From NCBI GenBank assembly GCA_947650285.1, contig CANTFL010001332.1, positions 496,001-560,000 of the forward strand: DNA of 64,000 nt, written 5' to 3'. Shown piece by piece: positions 23,838 through 34,913 of this stretch. Each line of letters opens with the position of its first letter. The stretch's first letter is position 1. The notes under the pieces were generated by a model. That model did not search any database. It saw nothing but the letters and a program-made list of their open reading frames with translations, and was not told the origin of the DNA. The stretch is from Hyaloperonospora brassicae (Eukaryota; Oomycota; Peronosporomycetes; Peronosporales; Peronosporaceae). Position numbers and translations under genes: made by a program.

Positions 23838-26800
23838 GTGGAACTAAGTTCTGTCACATCTCTACGAGATAAAGTGAAACAGGGCTTAGCCCCACTTAGC
23901 GCTGTGCCAGCCATCACAGAGCGTGGATACAAGCCTGGCTTGTTAGTCGCCGAGGCGAAAGTTAAAGGCTTTGAGAAGCACTGGTCTATATTAATCAATT
24001 ATGGGGCGTCATGCATATATGCTAGACGCCGTTCCCTCGAGGGGAGTCAGCAATATGCTGAAGCGTTCAAAGCGCACGAAGGTGATTCGATCACCGTTCG
24101 TTTAGCGACTGGTAGTCGCGTCACGGTGCCTAAAGTTCCGTTGAACTTAGGTGTGAAGTTTTTGGACTTTGACAGCATTGAACGTTGTCTCGTCCTCGAT
24201 TTGGATTCGAGATATGATCTCATCCTGGGTATGGCTTGGCTTGAACGCCATGAGCCATGGATTGATTGGAGGTCTAAGACCTTAGGCGCAACGCGCAATG
24301 TTCCTAGCGAAGCTTTGGAGAGTCATGAACCCACCTTTGCTAGGCAACAAAAGCGCTATTGGCGCGAGCCATTGACGGAAGATGTCAATGTGCTGGACAT
24401 TGGTATGTCAGAGTTATTTAACTCGAATGTCGATGACATAAATATTGAGCGGAGCTCTTCTAACGCGTTTGGAGAGAGTTATACTCCGTTGAGTGATACT
24501 CGTTGTGATACTGAGTCACTGCATGCGTCAAGCATGGTTGGCCTAGGGCCGAAACATCAAGAATGTAATTCCTCTGATGTAAGTGCGATGGCACGTGAAA
24601 ATACACAGAGTGAGGACGGCCGAGGTGGCACCTCACTGAATGTCGGTAATGACATTGATGGCGAGAAGCCAGAGTGTTCAGGGCTAGGCCCTAATGCTAT
24701 AAGTGCGGTGGCACGTGAAATTACACAGAGTGAGGGCGGCCGAGGTGGCACCTCACTGAATGTCGGTAATGACATTGTTGGCGAGAATCCAGAGTGTTTA
24801 GGGCTAGGCCCGAATAATGTACGTGAAGTGGTACGTGTAAATCCACTGGGTGAAGTGTTCGAGTTACGTAACACTTCACCAGATGTCGCTCAAGACATGA
24901 GCTCTCGTATAGAGCGTGCTAAGATGAATAGCAACCACGGGGACTTTGCTGTCTCGGCCTCTAAGAGGCGTAAGGTTTCTTTGAGGAAACAATCGAAGCG
25001 TAGGGTGGTGACTGTTAAGCGCCCAACGTTTAAGAAGTCACGAAGTGATAATAGTAATAATACACTGTATACACTTGTCAATGGATTGACTGGCCAGATC
25101 GATGGCAATATTAGTCTTGAGACTCTTCCATCCGTGGATAAAATCTTTGAGCTAGACGAGATGTCTGACGGCGAATTTAGCCAAGCCTTGCAGGCAGGAG
25201 AATTCTCCGAGTTAGTGGTCATTCGGCCTGATATTGAGTTGAACTCATCCTCGTTATTGGACGAGTCTGTCCTTGAGGACACAAAGGCGGCATTGGATGC
25301 CCGTAGTGGATCCTCAATCCTTAAGGATCCTCTTGATCCGTTTTATCCTTTGGTAAAGGAATTTCAAGACGTGGTGTGTCACGACCCACCGTCTGTATTA
25401 CCTCCTGATAGAGGTGTGCGTCATGAAATTGACTTGGTTCCTGGAACTAAATACTGCGTAACACGGCAGTGGCCTTTGCCCAAGGAACAGTGTGACGTCA
25501 TAGACGACTTCTTTCGTGCAAAGAACGCGGCGGGGATGGTTCGTGAGAGCAAATCTCCCCATTCCACACCGACCTTCTGTGTCAAAAAGCCCAACGGGAA
25601 GTGGCGCATTGTTCATGCTTACAATAAGCTTAATGTGGCCACCATCCCGGCTCAGACACCAATTCCGAGGAAGGATGTTCTTCAGAACAATATGGTGGGA
25701 TGTACAATGTACAGTGCGCTCGACATAGTCGATGGTTATTACCAGCTTCTCATGCGAGAAAGCGATATTCCGCTGACAGCGGTCAGCACTCCAAGCGGTA
25801 TGCTCTGGGAGTGGCTCGTTATGCCGCAAGGGCTATCAAATGCTCCGGCTACATTCAACCGTCTTGTGACACAATTGTTTAGACCTCACAGAGGTTATGC
25901 ACAGACGTACTTTGATGACATCTTTGTCCATAGTCGTGCTATGAACAGTCGGTCAGATGTGGATAATCACATTGACCATTTACGAGCGGTGCTCGAGTGC
26001 ATGCGCACGAATAAGTTGTACGCCAACGCGTCTAAGTGCATTTTTGGTGCAGAAGAGATTCCCTTTTTAGGGTGCTTTCTTGGTAGGCAAGGCCTTAGAG
26101 CGGATCCCGCCAAGGTAAAAGCCATAGTTGATTGGCCGGTTCCAAAGAACCAAAAGGACTTACGTAAGTGGCTTGGCCTCGCCAATTACTTACACAAGTA
26201 CAGTGCGAATTACGCAGACATGGCTCGGCCATTAACCAATCTCCTTAAAAATTATGTAGAATGGTGCTGGACTAGCACTGAGCATGATGCTTTTCAAGCA
26301 GTCAAGGAGAGTCTCCTACATGCGCCCATATTGGCTTTGCCTAATCCTGAGCGATCTTTCAGTGTCGTCTGTGACGCATCTGACTTTGCCATAGGCAGCG
26401 CTCTGTTACAAATAGACGATGATGGGCGGGAACGCGTTATTGCGTTTGAGTCCCGACAGCTAAAAGCTGCGGAGAAGAACTATCCTGTTCATGACAAAGA
26501 GCTACTTGCAATGAAGTATGCTCTCGTCAAATTCAGAGTTCATCTTCTTGGCTCTAAGCCGTTTGTGATCTATACAGATCATGCGTCACTACGCACTGCG
26601 ACCCAGTCGCCTCACCTCTCTCAGAGAATGGCTCGTTGGCTTTCCTTCTTTGCCGAGTACAACTTCGAGGTGAAGTATAAGCCGGGCAAGCAAAATGCTT
26701 TGGCGGATGCGTTGTCACGCAGGCCTGACTATGAGCTTGCTCATGTTACGACTCTGTCGTCACCGGTCACTGACCTAATCCGCACGGCATATGTCAAGGA

Positions 26801-28556
26801 TGAACATTGTGTAGCCCTGCTACGTGCTCTAGGGAGCGAGGAGTTTAAAGACTCGGACATAAAATTGTCGGCACGGTTACGTGCGAGGTTACATCGATAT
26901 TCCATCGATCAAGGCCTGTTGTGCTATAGCACGGATGTGGAGGATACCCCTCGCATCGTTGTGTCTCATGGTGATGAGTTAAAGTATCGGATCATCTATG
27001 AGGCACATGATACTGCGTTGAGTGGTCATCTCGGTCGTGAAAAGACCTACGGCTCTGTGAGCCAATGCTATTGGTGGCCCAAACTATACAAATGGGTGAG
27101 CACCTATGTACGTACGTGTGAAACGTGTCAACGGGTGAAACCCTCACCACATGCGGCAGCGCCGCTGGATAGTTTGCCTATACCCAAAGGGTGTTGGGAG
27201 TCCATCAGTATGGACTTCCTGTTCGGTTTACCGACGGATTCGTATGGAAATTCGGGTATTGTGGTCTTTGTTGACCGTTTGAGCAAGATGGCTCATTTAG
27301 CGGCGGTGCCAGACACCATTGATGGTGAAGGTACAGCGACGCTGTTTATCGATCGCGTGTTTCGACAACACGGTCTGCCGTTGGCAATTGTCTCTGATAG
27401 AGATCCTCGCTTCACTGGGAAGTTTTGGAATTCCATCTTCAAGGTGCTCGGCACACGTTTGGACATGTCCACAGCGGATCATCCGCAGACCGATGGTCAA
27501 ACGGAGCGCGTTAATCGTGTCATTGGTGACATCTTGCGCAGTGTTTGCGCTGAAACACCTAAGCGTTGGAGCTCGATGCTCCCTGTCGTTGAGTTTGCGT
27601 TGAATAACGCTGTGCATGCCTCCACCGGCTTTACCCCGTTCTACGTGAACGGTCTCACACACCCTCGCGTTCCGTTAACGCTACCACAACGTGGTTCAGG
27701 TCTTGGTGGGGGAGGAGTTGCCGATCGGCTTGCTGATATCAGCCCTGCTACTGTTCAAAAACAGGTAAGCGAGTTTCTGGCAACGCGAATAAATGTCTTA
27801 CGACATGTGCGTGACGCACTGGCTGGTAGCCAAGATAAGCAGAAGGAACAAGCAGATGCCAAAGGCAGAGGTTGTATTGAACGTTATAAGGTCGGAGACC
27901 AAGTTCTACTCAATGCTAAAAACCTACCTACAAATGTAGTATCCGCCGTCTTCAAGACGAAGTTGCGCCCGCGCTTCATTGGACCCTTTACGGTCGTCGC
28001 CAAGAAGGGACTTGCGTATACGCTCAACCTTCCGCGCAAACTGCGCACACACCCCGTGTTCTACGTTGGCATGCTTAAGTCGTATCGGGATCCGTCCCAC
28101 GTGAACTTGGAGGCGCTTTCGCCGGGTAGGTTGGCTTTGCCATCGGTTGCTGAATCCGTATCAGGAGGTCAAGCTGAGCCTCCATCCGGGCTTGGCCCAA
28201 CTCCAACGCCCGAACACGGGCTCGCATTGCGTCGAACGCACTCTGGGTCTGACCCAACGTCTCACGGAGACCACTCAGCTCGAGAAGCACCTTCTCGTGC
28301 TCCTCCTTCGGTATACCGACCACCTCCGACGCTGCTCGATGAGCAAGGGAACAGCCATTTCCATGTGGAACGACTCCTGAAGCGACGTCGTCGTCAGGGT
28401 CAATACCAGTATCTGGTAAAGTGGCGAGGGTACCCGGAGTCGGAGAACTCGTGGGAATTTGAGATACCCCTTCGGCAGGATTGCCCGTACGCCGTTGATG
28501 TTTTTGAACATCGTGGCAGGGGTCATCCTTCGACCGATATCGCTTCCCACCAATAG
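23802..28556 (+). CDS. pol: Element 2 pol polyprotein (PR-RT-RNase H-IN-chromodomain)
   Basis: The frame is uninterrupted from 23736 to the stop at 28556 and is probably entered by -1 frameshift at 23802; no ATG lies at its start (the first near-cognate codon is GTG at 23838, used as residue 1 below). The protease has LINYGAS near residue 54, with Asn where the catalytic Asp should be. An acidic linker with a 120-bp repeat (about 24546-24850) follows. Then come RT with [11 protein letters not shown] (about 691), RNase H with [11 protein letters not shown] (about 841) and YTDHASLRT, and integrase with an HHCC finger ([10 protein letters not shown] ... CETCQRVK) and a DDE core (SMDFLFG, SDRDPRF, QTERVNR). 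A C-terminal chromodomain ([27 protein letters not shown]) ends the protein; chromodomains guide integration into heterochromatin in chromoviruses. The last 480 bases overlap an antisense ORF. Confidence 0.93.
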   Translation, partial: RRHPVGAGRPTGVELSSVTSLRDKVKQGLAPLSAVPAITERGYKPGLLVAEAKVKGFEKHWSILINYGASCIYARRRSLEGSQQYAEAFKAHEGDSITVRLATGSRVTVPKVPLNLGVKFLDFDSIERCLVLDLDSRYDLILGMAWLERHEPWIDWRSKTLGATRNVPSEALESHEPTFARQQKRYWREPLTEDVNVLDIGMSELFNSNVDDINIERSSSNAFGESYTPLSDTRCDTESLHASSMVGLGPKHQECNSSDVSAMARENTQSEDGRGGTSLNVGNDIDGEKPECSGLGPNAISAVAREITQSEGGRGGTSLNVGNDIVGENPECLGLGPNNVREVVRVNPLGEVFELRNTSPDVAQDMSSRIERAKMNSNHGDFAVSASKRRKVSLRKQSKRRVVTVKRPTFKKSRSDNSNNTLYTLVNGLTGQIDGNISLETLPSVDKIFELDEMSDGEFSQALQAGEFSELVVIRPDIELNSSSLLDESVLEDTKAALDARSGSSILKDPLDPFYPLVKEFQDVVCHDPPSVLPPDRGVRHEIDLVPGTKYCVTRQWPLPKEQCDVIDDFFRAKNAAGMVRESKSPHSTPTFCVKKPNGKWRIVHAYNKLNVATIPAQTPIPRKDVLQNNMVGCTMYSALDIVDGYYQLLMRESDIPLTAVSTPSGMLWEWLVMPQGLSNAPATFNRLVTQLFRPHRGYAQTYFDDIFVHSRAMNSRSDVDNHIDHLRAVLECMRTNKLYANASKCIFGAEEIPFLGCFLGRQGLRADPAKVKAIVDWPVPKNQKDLRKWLGLANYLHKYSANYADMARPLTNLLKNYVEWCWTSTEHDAFQAVKESLLHAPILALPNPERSFSVVCDASDFAIGSALLQIDDDGRERVIAFESRQLKAAEKNYPVHDKELLAMKYALVKFRVHLLGSKPFVIYTDHASLRTATQSPHLSQRMARWLSFFAEYNFEVKYKPGKQNALADALSRRPDYELAHVTTLSSPVTDLIRTAYVKDEHCVALLRALGSEEFKDSDIKLSARLRARLHRYSIDQGLLCYSTDVEDTPRIVVSHGDELKYRIIYEAHDTALSGHLGREKTYGSVSQCYWWPKLYKWVSTYVRTCETCQRVKPSPHAAAPLDSLPIPKGCWESISMDFLFGLPTDSYGNSGIVVFVDRLSKMAHLAAVPDTIDGEGTATLFIDRVFRQHGLPLAIVSDRDPRFTGKFWNSIFKVLGTRLDMSTADHPQTDGQTERVNRVIGDILRSVCAETPKRWSSMLPVVEFALNNAVHASTGFTPFYVNGLTHPRVPLTLPQRGSGLGGGGVADRLADISPATVQKQVSEFLATRINVLRHVRDALAGSQDKQKEQADAKGRGCIERYKVGDQVLLNAKNLPTNVVSAVFKTKLRPRFIGPFTVVAKKGLAYTLNLPRKLRTHPVFYVGMLKSYRDPSHVNLEALSPGRLALPSVAESVSGGQAEPPSGLGPTPTPEHGLALRRTHSGSDPTSHGDHSAREAPSRAPPSVYRPPPTLLDEQGNSHFHVERLLKRRRRQGQYQYLVKWRGYPESENSWEFEIPLRQDCPYAVDVFEHRGRGHPSTDIASHQ

Positions 28557-29376
28557 TGGTGGAAGCAGGTGGGTCGTTTGGTTCCGCTTGACCAACTACC
28601 ACTTCCATCGGCACAGCCGGAGCATAGCGGGTGCGAAATCGCAATTGGCCTCTGGCCTTAGGCTTGGCATAGTCATACCGAAGCTTTCGTTCGAGACGAA
28701 CATCTGCCACATTGGCACTTGCTCTGAGAGCTAGCATGCTGCTGAGGTGACGTTTCCGGTGCACCCAGCGCACAAAAGTGTTGTCCTCCTCCTCCGGAGA
28801 TTCGCCTGCGAATAAGAGGATGGGTATACCCCTCATCAATGGCACCGGTGCACCCCGTGCTTGCGTGTCAAGTCGCAACTTGTATTGACTTAGAGTCGTC
28901 AAGTGGGGTTGCAGGTACCTCTCACGAAGTGCCTGTCGGCTCGCCACTTCATCAGAAGATGTAGGCTCAGCGCCAATGGCCCACGTTGCCAGGGAACGAC
29001 CTGTCGTTTGGCGTATACGCTCTTCCACATTGAGTGGCGTGAACTGATAGCCACGACGACCCTCAAGGTCTGCAGCAAGCTGCATACGGCGCTGAGCGCT
29101 CTCCTCTTGTTGGATTACCAACTCTTGTTGCTCATCGAGCGGGTTGGTGATGATGTGTTCACCTGCATCTGTTGCATGATGCTGCGTTTCTAACGCGGTG
29201 GTCTCACTACGCTCGGCAAATGGGTTTGGTGCAGTATGAGGCGATGCCTCTTGCACTGGTGAGTTGGACATTGTCCGTTCTTCACCACGGACATCGGTAT
29301 CACTACCATAGTCCTCCTCCACATTAATGCCGAGGTAAGAAGAGAGAGTCGGGGACTCGTTAGGTGGCGATGCCAT
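28075..29376 (-). CDS. Antisense ORF of element 2, unknown coiled-coil protein
   Basis: A 433-codon frame runs opposite to the element, starting at an ATG in a strong context (ACCATGG) about 110 bases from the 3' LTR and ending inside pol. The frame is open for another 17 codons upstream, to a second ATG at 29427, so the start is inferred from context. The N-terminal third is acidic (EESPTLSS-like Ser/Glu-rich sequence). The middle is basic and well structured in composition ([40 protein letters not shown]). The C-terminal 50 residues form a predicted coiled coil ([37 protein letters not shown]), encoded opposite the integrase-chromodomain linker. I recognise no domain. It would need its own promoter, perhaps in the 3' LTR. 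It is probably a real element gene, given a long open frame in an otherwise compact element, but expression is unproven. Confidence 0.65.
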   Translation of the reverse strand: MASPPNESPTLSSYLGINVEEDYGSDTDVRGEERTMSNSPVQEASPHTAPNPFAERSETTALETQHHATDAGEHIITNPLDEQQELVIQQEESAQRRMQLAADLEGRRGYQFTPLNVEERIRQTTGRSLATWAIGAEPTSSDEVASRQALRERYLQPHLTTLSQYKLRLDTQARGAPVPLMRGIPILLFAGESPEEEDNTFVRWVHRKRHLSSMLALRASANVADVRLERKLRYDYAKPKARGQLRFRTRYAPAVPMEVVVGQAEPNDPPASTTIGGKRYRSKDDPCHDVQKHQRRTGNPAEGVSQIPTSSPTPGTLATLPDTGIDPDDDVASGVVPHGNGCSLAHRAASEVVGIPKEEHEKVLLELSGLRETLGQTQSAFDAMRARVRALELGQARMEAQLDLLIRIQQPMAKPTYPAKAPPSSRGTDPDTT

Positions 29377-29470
29377 GGTGTTTCGTGCTTTGCAAACCGT
29401 GAGGTTAGAGCGCACACACACCGTCATCTTCGAGGAAAAGTTCGATTGACGTTTTGTGATAACGTCAGTC

Positions 29471-29483
29471 TGGTGGGGGAGGG
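29471..29483 (+). other. Polypurine tract of element 2
   Basis: The sequence tggtgggggaggg directly abuts the 3' LTR start (TGTAACGGGG at 29484). It would prime plus-strand DNA synthesis. Confidence 0.85.
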
Positions 29484-30060
29484 TGTAACGGGGTTACACG
29501 TCGGCTGGTAGCCGACGATAGGTGTGGTGCACACACGAGAGGGGGGTATCCTATAAGGTAATATTAGAACACAGTGAGCGTATCAATTGTTGAAGACTGG
29601 TGTCTGTCATCAATTGATTGCAAGATCTTTTAAGAGGTTATTTAGGGCAGGTTAAATATGTTGTTCTAAGGTGTTCTTTTAGGTTAAATGAAGAAATAAA
29701 ATTCAGTTCCCATTTTGATCAACATAAGACACGTGCCTTACGAGGCGTCTTTGATCGGGAGGACAGAAGCAACGCCTGTAAAGGTAGCTTGTCCTCGAGC
29801 ACTCTGTGCTGTGATTCATTTGAATCGTTTGGTCCCTCTGGAACGGGGACCGTAAGCTCTCTGAGCTGTTGACTCTCTGAGTCGGGTTCTCTGAACCACC
29901 CTTTAAGCCCTCTGAGCTGTTGACTCTCTGAGTCGGGTTCTCTGAACCATCCTTTAAGCTCTCTGAGCTGTTGACTCTCTGAGTCGGGTTCTTTGAACCG
30001 AAGTTGCTCATTGAGCGTAAAGTCTTCCTCTGACTTAAGGAGCTGTGTAGCTCCGCTACA
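29484..30060 (+). repeat. 3' LTR of element 2
   Basis: A 577-bp repeat about 99% identical to 22146-22723, including the three 51-bp units. The few differences cluster near its end (around 29998-30025). The target duplication AGCAA follows at 30061-30065. Confidence 0.93.
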
Positions 30061-30215
30061 AGCAATGTTGTGAGCTAAATTCAAGTGACAATAAAAGTAG
30101 CTGGATCTCAGTCCAGGTGTCTGCCGACCGTCACATGGCCTTCAGTTGGTTGACTTTGTAATCGACGCAGACTTTCATACGCTTGTTGCCATAGATTGCA
30201 TTCGGCAAAGATTGC

Positions 30216-30607
30216 TGAAACGGGGCACACCATTGCGTGAACTTAACGCAAGGGTTTCGGGTGCCCCGACAGACGTACACGAGGCAAAAGAGGAAGCGTA
30301 GGTAAGGTATTAGCAGAACTGTTATATCAATAAAAGTAAGTCTTTAAACTACTGTCTCTTTGTTTGACTTAACTTAATTATGCTAATATAACTGAGTGTA
30401 TGGTGACGTCTCGTCACCACTCATTGCGCGCGTCTTGCGGCGATTGGTGGGTTGATATCATCAAGATATCAACCAATGAACAGACTCTTTGGTCGACCCT
30501 TCAATATCACCACTTCGGTGATATTGTTTAAAGAATATTCAACTTCATATTCTTTATTGTCACTTTCCTTAAAGTGACAATTCCATGAAACGGGCTGCCC
30601 CGTTACA
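30216..30607 (-). repeat. Solo LTR, family B, copy 1
   Basis: A 392-bp LTR flanked by the 5-bp duplication ATTGC (30211-30215 and 30608-30612) with no internal region, so it is the product of LTR-LTR recombination. Orientation is inferred from a core shared with element 1 LTRs (caccaatcgc...gacgcgcgcaat on the minus strand). It carries a chain of hairpins at 30450-30474, 30502-30526, 30530-30555, 30556-30581 and 30586-30607, with arms of 9-11 bp. Confidence 0.92.
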
Positions 30608-32189
30608 ATTGCGGTTGTATCTGCTGCTCGAATGCCTTCGTATCACCAGCTTTCATCCGCTAGCTCTTGGCAGCCGTCTGGCGAAATGGGAAGATCACTG
30701 ACATCTAGCACTTACATTGACTAGGTTCATGTCATCCGTGACATGCGACGAGGCATCGTCAAGTATAAGGAGAGATTGTACATTCGCTACACGCCTGCAG
30801 CTTCCCATAAACATTCAGACCACATGGAAAAAGCAGGGAAAGTGTCTCTCGCACGCCTTCTTTCGACACGTATCAAAGCTATTCACTATCCTATGAATGA
30901 TGAGCGTGTAGGGAAGCCGGAAGGTCAGCTACCCTGTGGTCGATTTCCTGTCGTGTCATGGGTGTTGCTTGCTTGATGAAAAAACGGCGATGCCCTTGTT
31001 TGCTACAGTCTGCTTTTTATCAACGAAGTTGACGCGGTTTGCGTAAACTTCTTGTACGATGATCGGATGGTAAGGTCTTACCTTCACCAAAATGTAGGAA
31101 TTTCCATTCACCGAGTCCAAAGGTTGTCAGAGGTAGCGCTGATTGTTGTTTCTCTGTTTCTCCTCATTGCGTCGGTCAGCTTTGATCAGCGTGGAAGCGG
31201 AATGGAAAGCTGACACCGACAATGTCGTAACACATGATGCGACTGTTACGTCGACCTGACCTCGAGCAGATTTCGGCGAGCTAACGAGCGGTCGATTCCA
31301 TTCGCACGTAGAGAAAAAAAATGTGACTTGCTCGACAGAGTTTGGTGTGCTGCGTCAATTAGCATTTGTTGCAACCTACTTCCAATAGGACTGGACTTAG
31401 AACGCAAGTACGACTTGCGGACCCCATGGTTTGAGGACCGTTTGCCTGTACCATCTTCTCTCTTCATTCACATATGATGGTGTCAAACGATGCGAGCGGA
31501 ATACTTCACTTATCGCCATCGAAAAACCTATGGCGCCTCCGACGTACGTGGGTCGAGGTCATGAAGCGCGTACGCACTTCACAAGCAAATGTCGTCCCAA
31601 TTTGGTCTTAAACACTGTTGTTTGGGAGGTTGGAAGCTCCCGTCATATGTTGTGAAGCTTTAACGACGATCTTTTGTCTGGAGATCGGAGAGCGCATCTA
31701 ACGACTTGCCGCAGCAGTGTCGAGGCAGTTTCCCCAATAAAGGGGCCATTTGTTTGGCAGCGCAACAGCACAACGATACTGAGATAGCTACAACGAACAC
31801 ACCGTTTGCGATCACAGTTCGTGTCGTGGCGTTGACATATCAGCAACACGACATGATGCGCGGGTGTGGGCTTATTTCATTAGTGACCCTACATTCAGGT
31901 TGTATTTTGTGGTAAAAAGAAGCAGTAACGTCGACGAGCGAGTATGCAGAATGTGTAGCGGAGTACTGTAAGCTGCGTTTATGTCCGCCGATAGGTACAT
32001 GGCATGTAAAATGGTCAACATGCTCAACGGAACCGTAGAATCGGATCCTGACTTCATACTAGCAAACGTCGTCGTCGCACTCGATGCAGAACCCGACAAC
32101 ACGAACTGCTTACTCGTTGACCGGGCTGATGTAGATTACGCTTCTCCAATTGTGGATGACGCAAGCTGCAACTACGTTCCTATCCGCAC

Positions 32190-32360
32190 CGCAATATCGA
32201 TTGTACAACCAGCTCATGCCGAATTCATCGAACTGTACAACAATGAGGAGTGCGTTGCGTGCGCCAATACACCCTTTCAGAAGATGCAATTCAGCTGCAG
32301 CATTCTTCGAACAGCGCACCACGACAATCGTGAGCAGATTCCAATCAGTAAAAACAAAAC
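32190..32360. repeat. Dispersed repeat, copy A
   Basis: The sequence is repeated in opposite orientation at 63768-63960 with about 75-80% identity by eye; the shared stretches include catgccgaattc and gcgcaccacgacaatc. The plus frame here contains HAEFIELYNNEEC, and the other copy HAEFVELYDKEEC, so the repeat may derive from a gene or transposon. No family is recognised. Confidence 0.6.
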
Positions 32361-33434
32361 ATTTCGGCGTGCAAAATCGGCAGCGCCTCAACTCCGCGTT
32401 GCTAAATATAATGCTGCACTACAAGTATGATAATCAGTATCAAGCAAAACAGGCTTTATGCGAGCGGTGCGATAGGGTCATAGTTGGGTCCATGGCAATC
32501 GGGCTGATGTAAAATTAGAATGGACTAGGGCATAAAATCCGAAGGCATGCTTGCGAGGGAAAGCCGATCTTGGAAGCTGGTAAAATAGCGCTGTTGTAGG
32601 TAGTGGTGACAATGCCATAACGCCATTCCTTGATCAGGACAGTGCTTGCGTAAGGATTCATGGCTTGTGTGTGCTTGCTGTACGATGAGCAAGCTCTGCA
32701 CTCGCTCACCAATATCCGTAACCTTGTCCAGAGGACCAAAAATCGAGTGTTAGACATTCCTATACTCCTTTCGAACGGTCGAAGTTTGCGGTTGGGGATG
32801 ACGGATCGTGCGGTGGAAAGTGTACTGTCCACAGTGTTGCCGTGTTCGTGATAACGCAATCCGCGATGCTATGTATGTGTTGAAGAGAGCGAGGAGCGGA
32901 CAAGGCACGACGGCTGATGTCGCCTGTGCAACAACGACTGGCGACATGAAGTGGGTTGATGAGAAAGTATAAGTGGGTGAGCTATTACTTTGCCACCGAG
33001 CAAGCAGGGTGGCAACGAAGTTTCTGCTTTTGTATGTTTCGCGTACGACGGATGAAGAACCATCTGCACATCATCCAGACACACATAACAGCAAACACTT
33101 ATAAACACACAGAGAGCAGCTGCTACATAGTTTGGCATATGCCTAACGCACAGTCACCAGCTAGCTTAGCGTTCGGGCTCTTGATAAACCTTCGTTTTTC
33201 TGTCGCTATAGCTGCGCACATTCGATCCTGACGTCAGCATCAAAGTTGATGGTTTCTTCATCAAAATGCGGTGATGACATCAGGCATTTACCTCTTAACT
33301 TGAACGATCAAGCATGTTTGGGCTCTGATTGCCAATCGTTGTGCATGTATGTCGATTACCCGTGAGAGTCGCAATAACTACTTTCATCGTCGTTTTCCGT
33401 TCTGCACAAGCTGCGACAAAAAAGTGAAAATATC

Positions 33435-34195
33435 AGTCTTTTGCTCGAATTCTAGCTCCCACTGCCTGTGCTCACGCACGGCTACATACGGAACTGCACG
33501 AATCTACACGACATCGAGCCTTCCCAAACAAATAATTTGTGCAAATGTTACATCACTTTCTGAACCCCGACTTTTATAGCACTGAACTAGACTCCAAGCC
33601 ATGATATGCGGACGCGCACTATTCAGGCACGAACAGAGGATGTACACTTCGGTCTGTATTCTATGCACGTTCTGGTCTGCATCTCCCTTTACATGTAATG
33701 TAAGGCCCGTCAACGGGCAATCCGAAGTAGTATCTCGCATGAGGAAGCCCGGAAGTAAGAAGAGCCTGTTGAAAGTGCAAGTTGCACTTGGGTCGACTCC
33801 AGAGATTCAACCTACGCTAGGGCATATATGGAATGTTCTGCAGGGCTCTATGTGTTGTATTAGGTAGCACAAAGATATGGGTTGGGTAGTTCTCACTTGT
33901 ATTTTGACAAGCCACTGACGACGCCCCTGGCGGAGGGCCGAAACGCGTCTGACGAGCGTTTTAATACAAGTCATTTCCTTTACTCAATGTTTACTTTCGA
34001 ACAGAGCCAAAGATACGACTCATCTGGTCGAAGACTGGCTTCAGCGCTTGTGCTACTGCACCAGTCATGGCCGCTTCATGCGTACAGAACTGTCAGTAGT
34101 ACCAGGACATTGACCCCTTCCAAACGAATGTTTTGTGTCGCTTATTGTGTTACAATCTGAACCTCGGCTTGTTGTAGCATCACTCGATTCGCCTT
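33435..34195. repeat. Diverged direct repeat, 600 bp apart
   Basis: About 150 bp at 33435-33590 resembles 34035-34195, including gacatcgagccttcccaaac against gacattgaccccttccaaac, and related sequence ending ctgaaccccgactt against ctgaacctcggctt. Similarity is roughly 65-70% by eye. It could be an old tandem duplication. No product is recognised. Confidence 0.4.
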
Positions 34196-34451
34196 ACCAA
34201 GATTCTTTCCCCATGCTGGTTAAAGGAAGACGAGCGCTCTGTCATCTGGAACAAATCTGGTTCTGCGCAAAGAATAGGCCACAGTCTGGGAAGAGATTCG
34301 AAAGTCCAGACAGGATCTGGGGACCAGAGTCAGACGCTTGCGGCAGCTGTATCGGACGCAGAAGAACTGCTTCGAACGACGCCAAGACCCTCTTGTTATT
34401 AACCATGTTTAGCCCCAACGACGACAACACCACTTCCACTTTGACTGAGTT

Positions 34452-34840
34452 TGTAACGGGGCACACCCTTGCGTAACTTAACGCAAGGGATTTGGAGTGC
34501 CCCGACGGACGTACACGTGGCGAGCGAGGAAGCGTAGGTAGGGTAAAAGTAGAACTGTTATATTAATAAATTAAGTCTTTAAACTACTGTCTCTTCGTTT
34601 GACTTAATTCAATTATACTAATATAACTGCATGTATGGTGACGTCTCGTCACCACTCATTGCGCGCGTCTTGCGGCGATTGGTGGGTTGATATCATCACG
34701 ATATCAACCAATGAACAGACCCTTTGGTCGACCCTTCAATATCACCACTTTGGTGATATTGTTTAAAGAATATCCATCTTATATTCTTTATTGTCACTTT
34801 CCTTAAGTGACAATATCATGTAACGGGCTGCCCCGTTACA
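34452..34840 (-). repeat. Solo LTR, family B, copy 2
   Basis: A 389-bp LTR with perfect ends (TGTAACGGGG ... CCCCGTTACA) and the duplication GAGTT on both sides (34447-34451 and 34841-34845). It is about 93% identical to copy 1 by eye. Hairpin arms are kept while several loops differ. It lies about 70 bp upstream of the effector-like frame. Confidence 0.93.
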
Positions 34841-34913
34841 GAGTTGCCCGCGCCTTCCAGTCATTTGATCCCTCGTCCCATCCGCTAGCCGACTGGAACT
34901 ACCGCCCGCTCGG

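Larger units (their letters stand above)
22146..30060 (+). mobile_element. Element 2: near-intact chromodomain Ty3/Gypsy retrotransposon
   Basis: This is a 7.9-kb element with LTRs of 578 and 577 bp that differ at about six sites, flanked by the duplication AGCAA (22141-22145 and 30061-30065). A primer-binding site TGGTAGCACTTG follows the 5' LTR after two bases, and a polypurine tract precedes the 3' LTR (29471-29483). Gag and pol are long and uninterrupted, in different frames joined by a -1 frameshift signal. Pol ends in a chromodomain, which places it among the chromoviruses. A 433-codon antisense ORF occupies the space between pol and the 3' LTR. The high LTR identity indicates recent insertion, although the protease active site is altered. 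Confidence 0.95.
30613..34446. other. Gene-poor region with degenerate repeats
   Basis: No gene can be supported. Between the two family B solo LTRs lie a plus-strand frame at 31981-32430 that contains a dispersed repeat, and a diverged direct repeat at about 33.4 and 34.0 kb. The two LTRs each have their own target duplication, so this is not the inside of one element. Confidence 0.55.

Noticed and set aside
30216..34840. Two similar LTRs as ends of one 4.6-kb element
   Set aside because: Each LTR has its own 5-bp target duplication (ATTGC and GAGTT), so they are independent solo LTRs.
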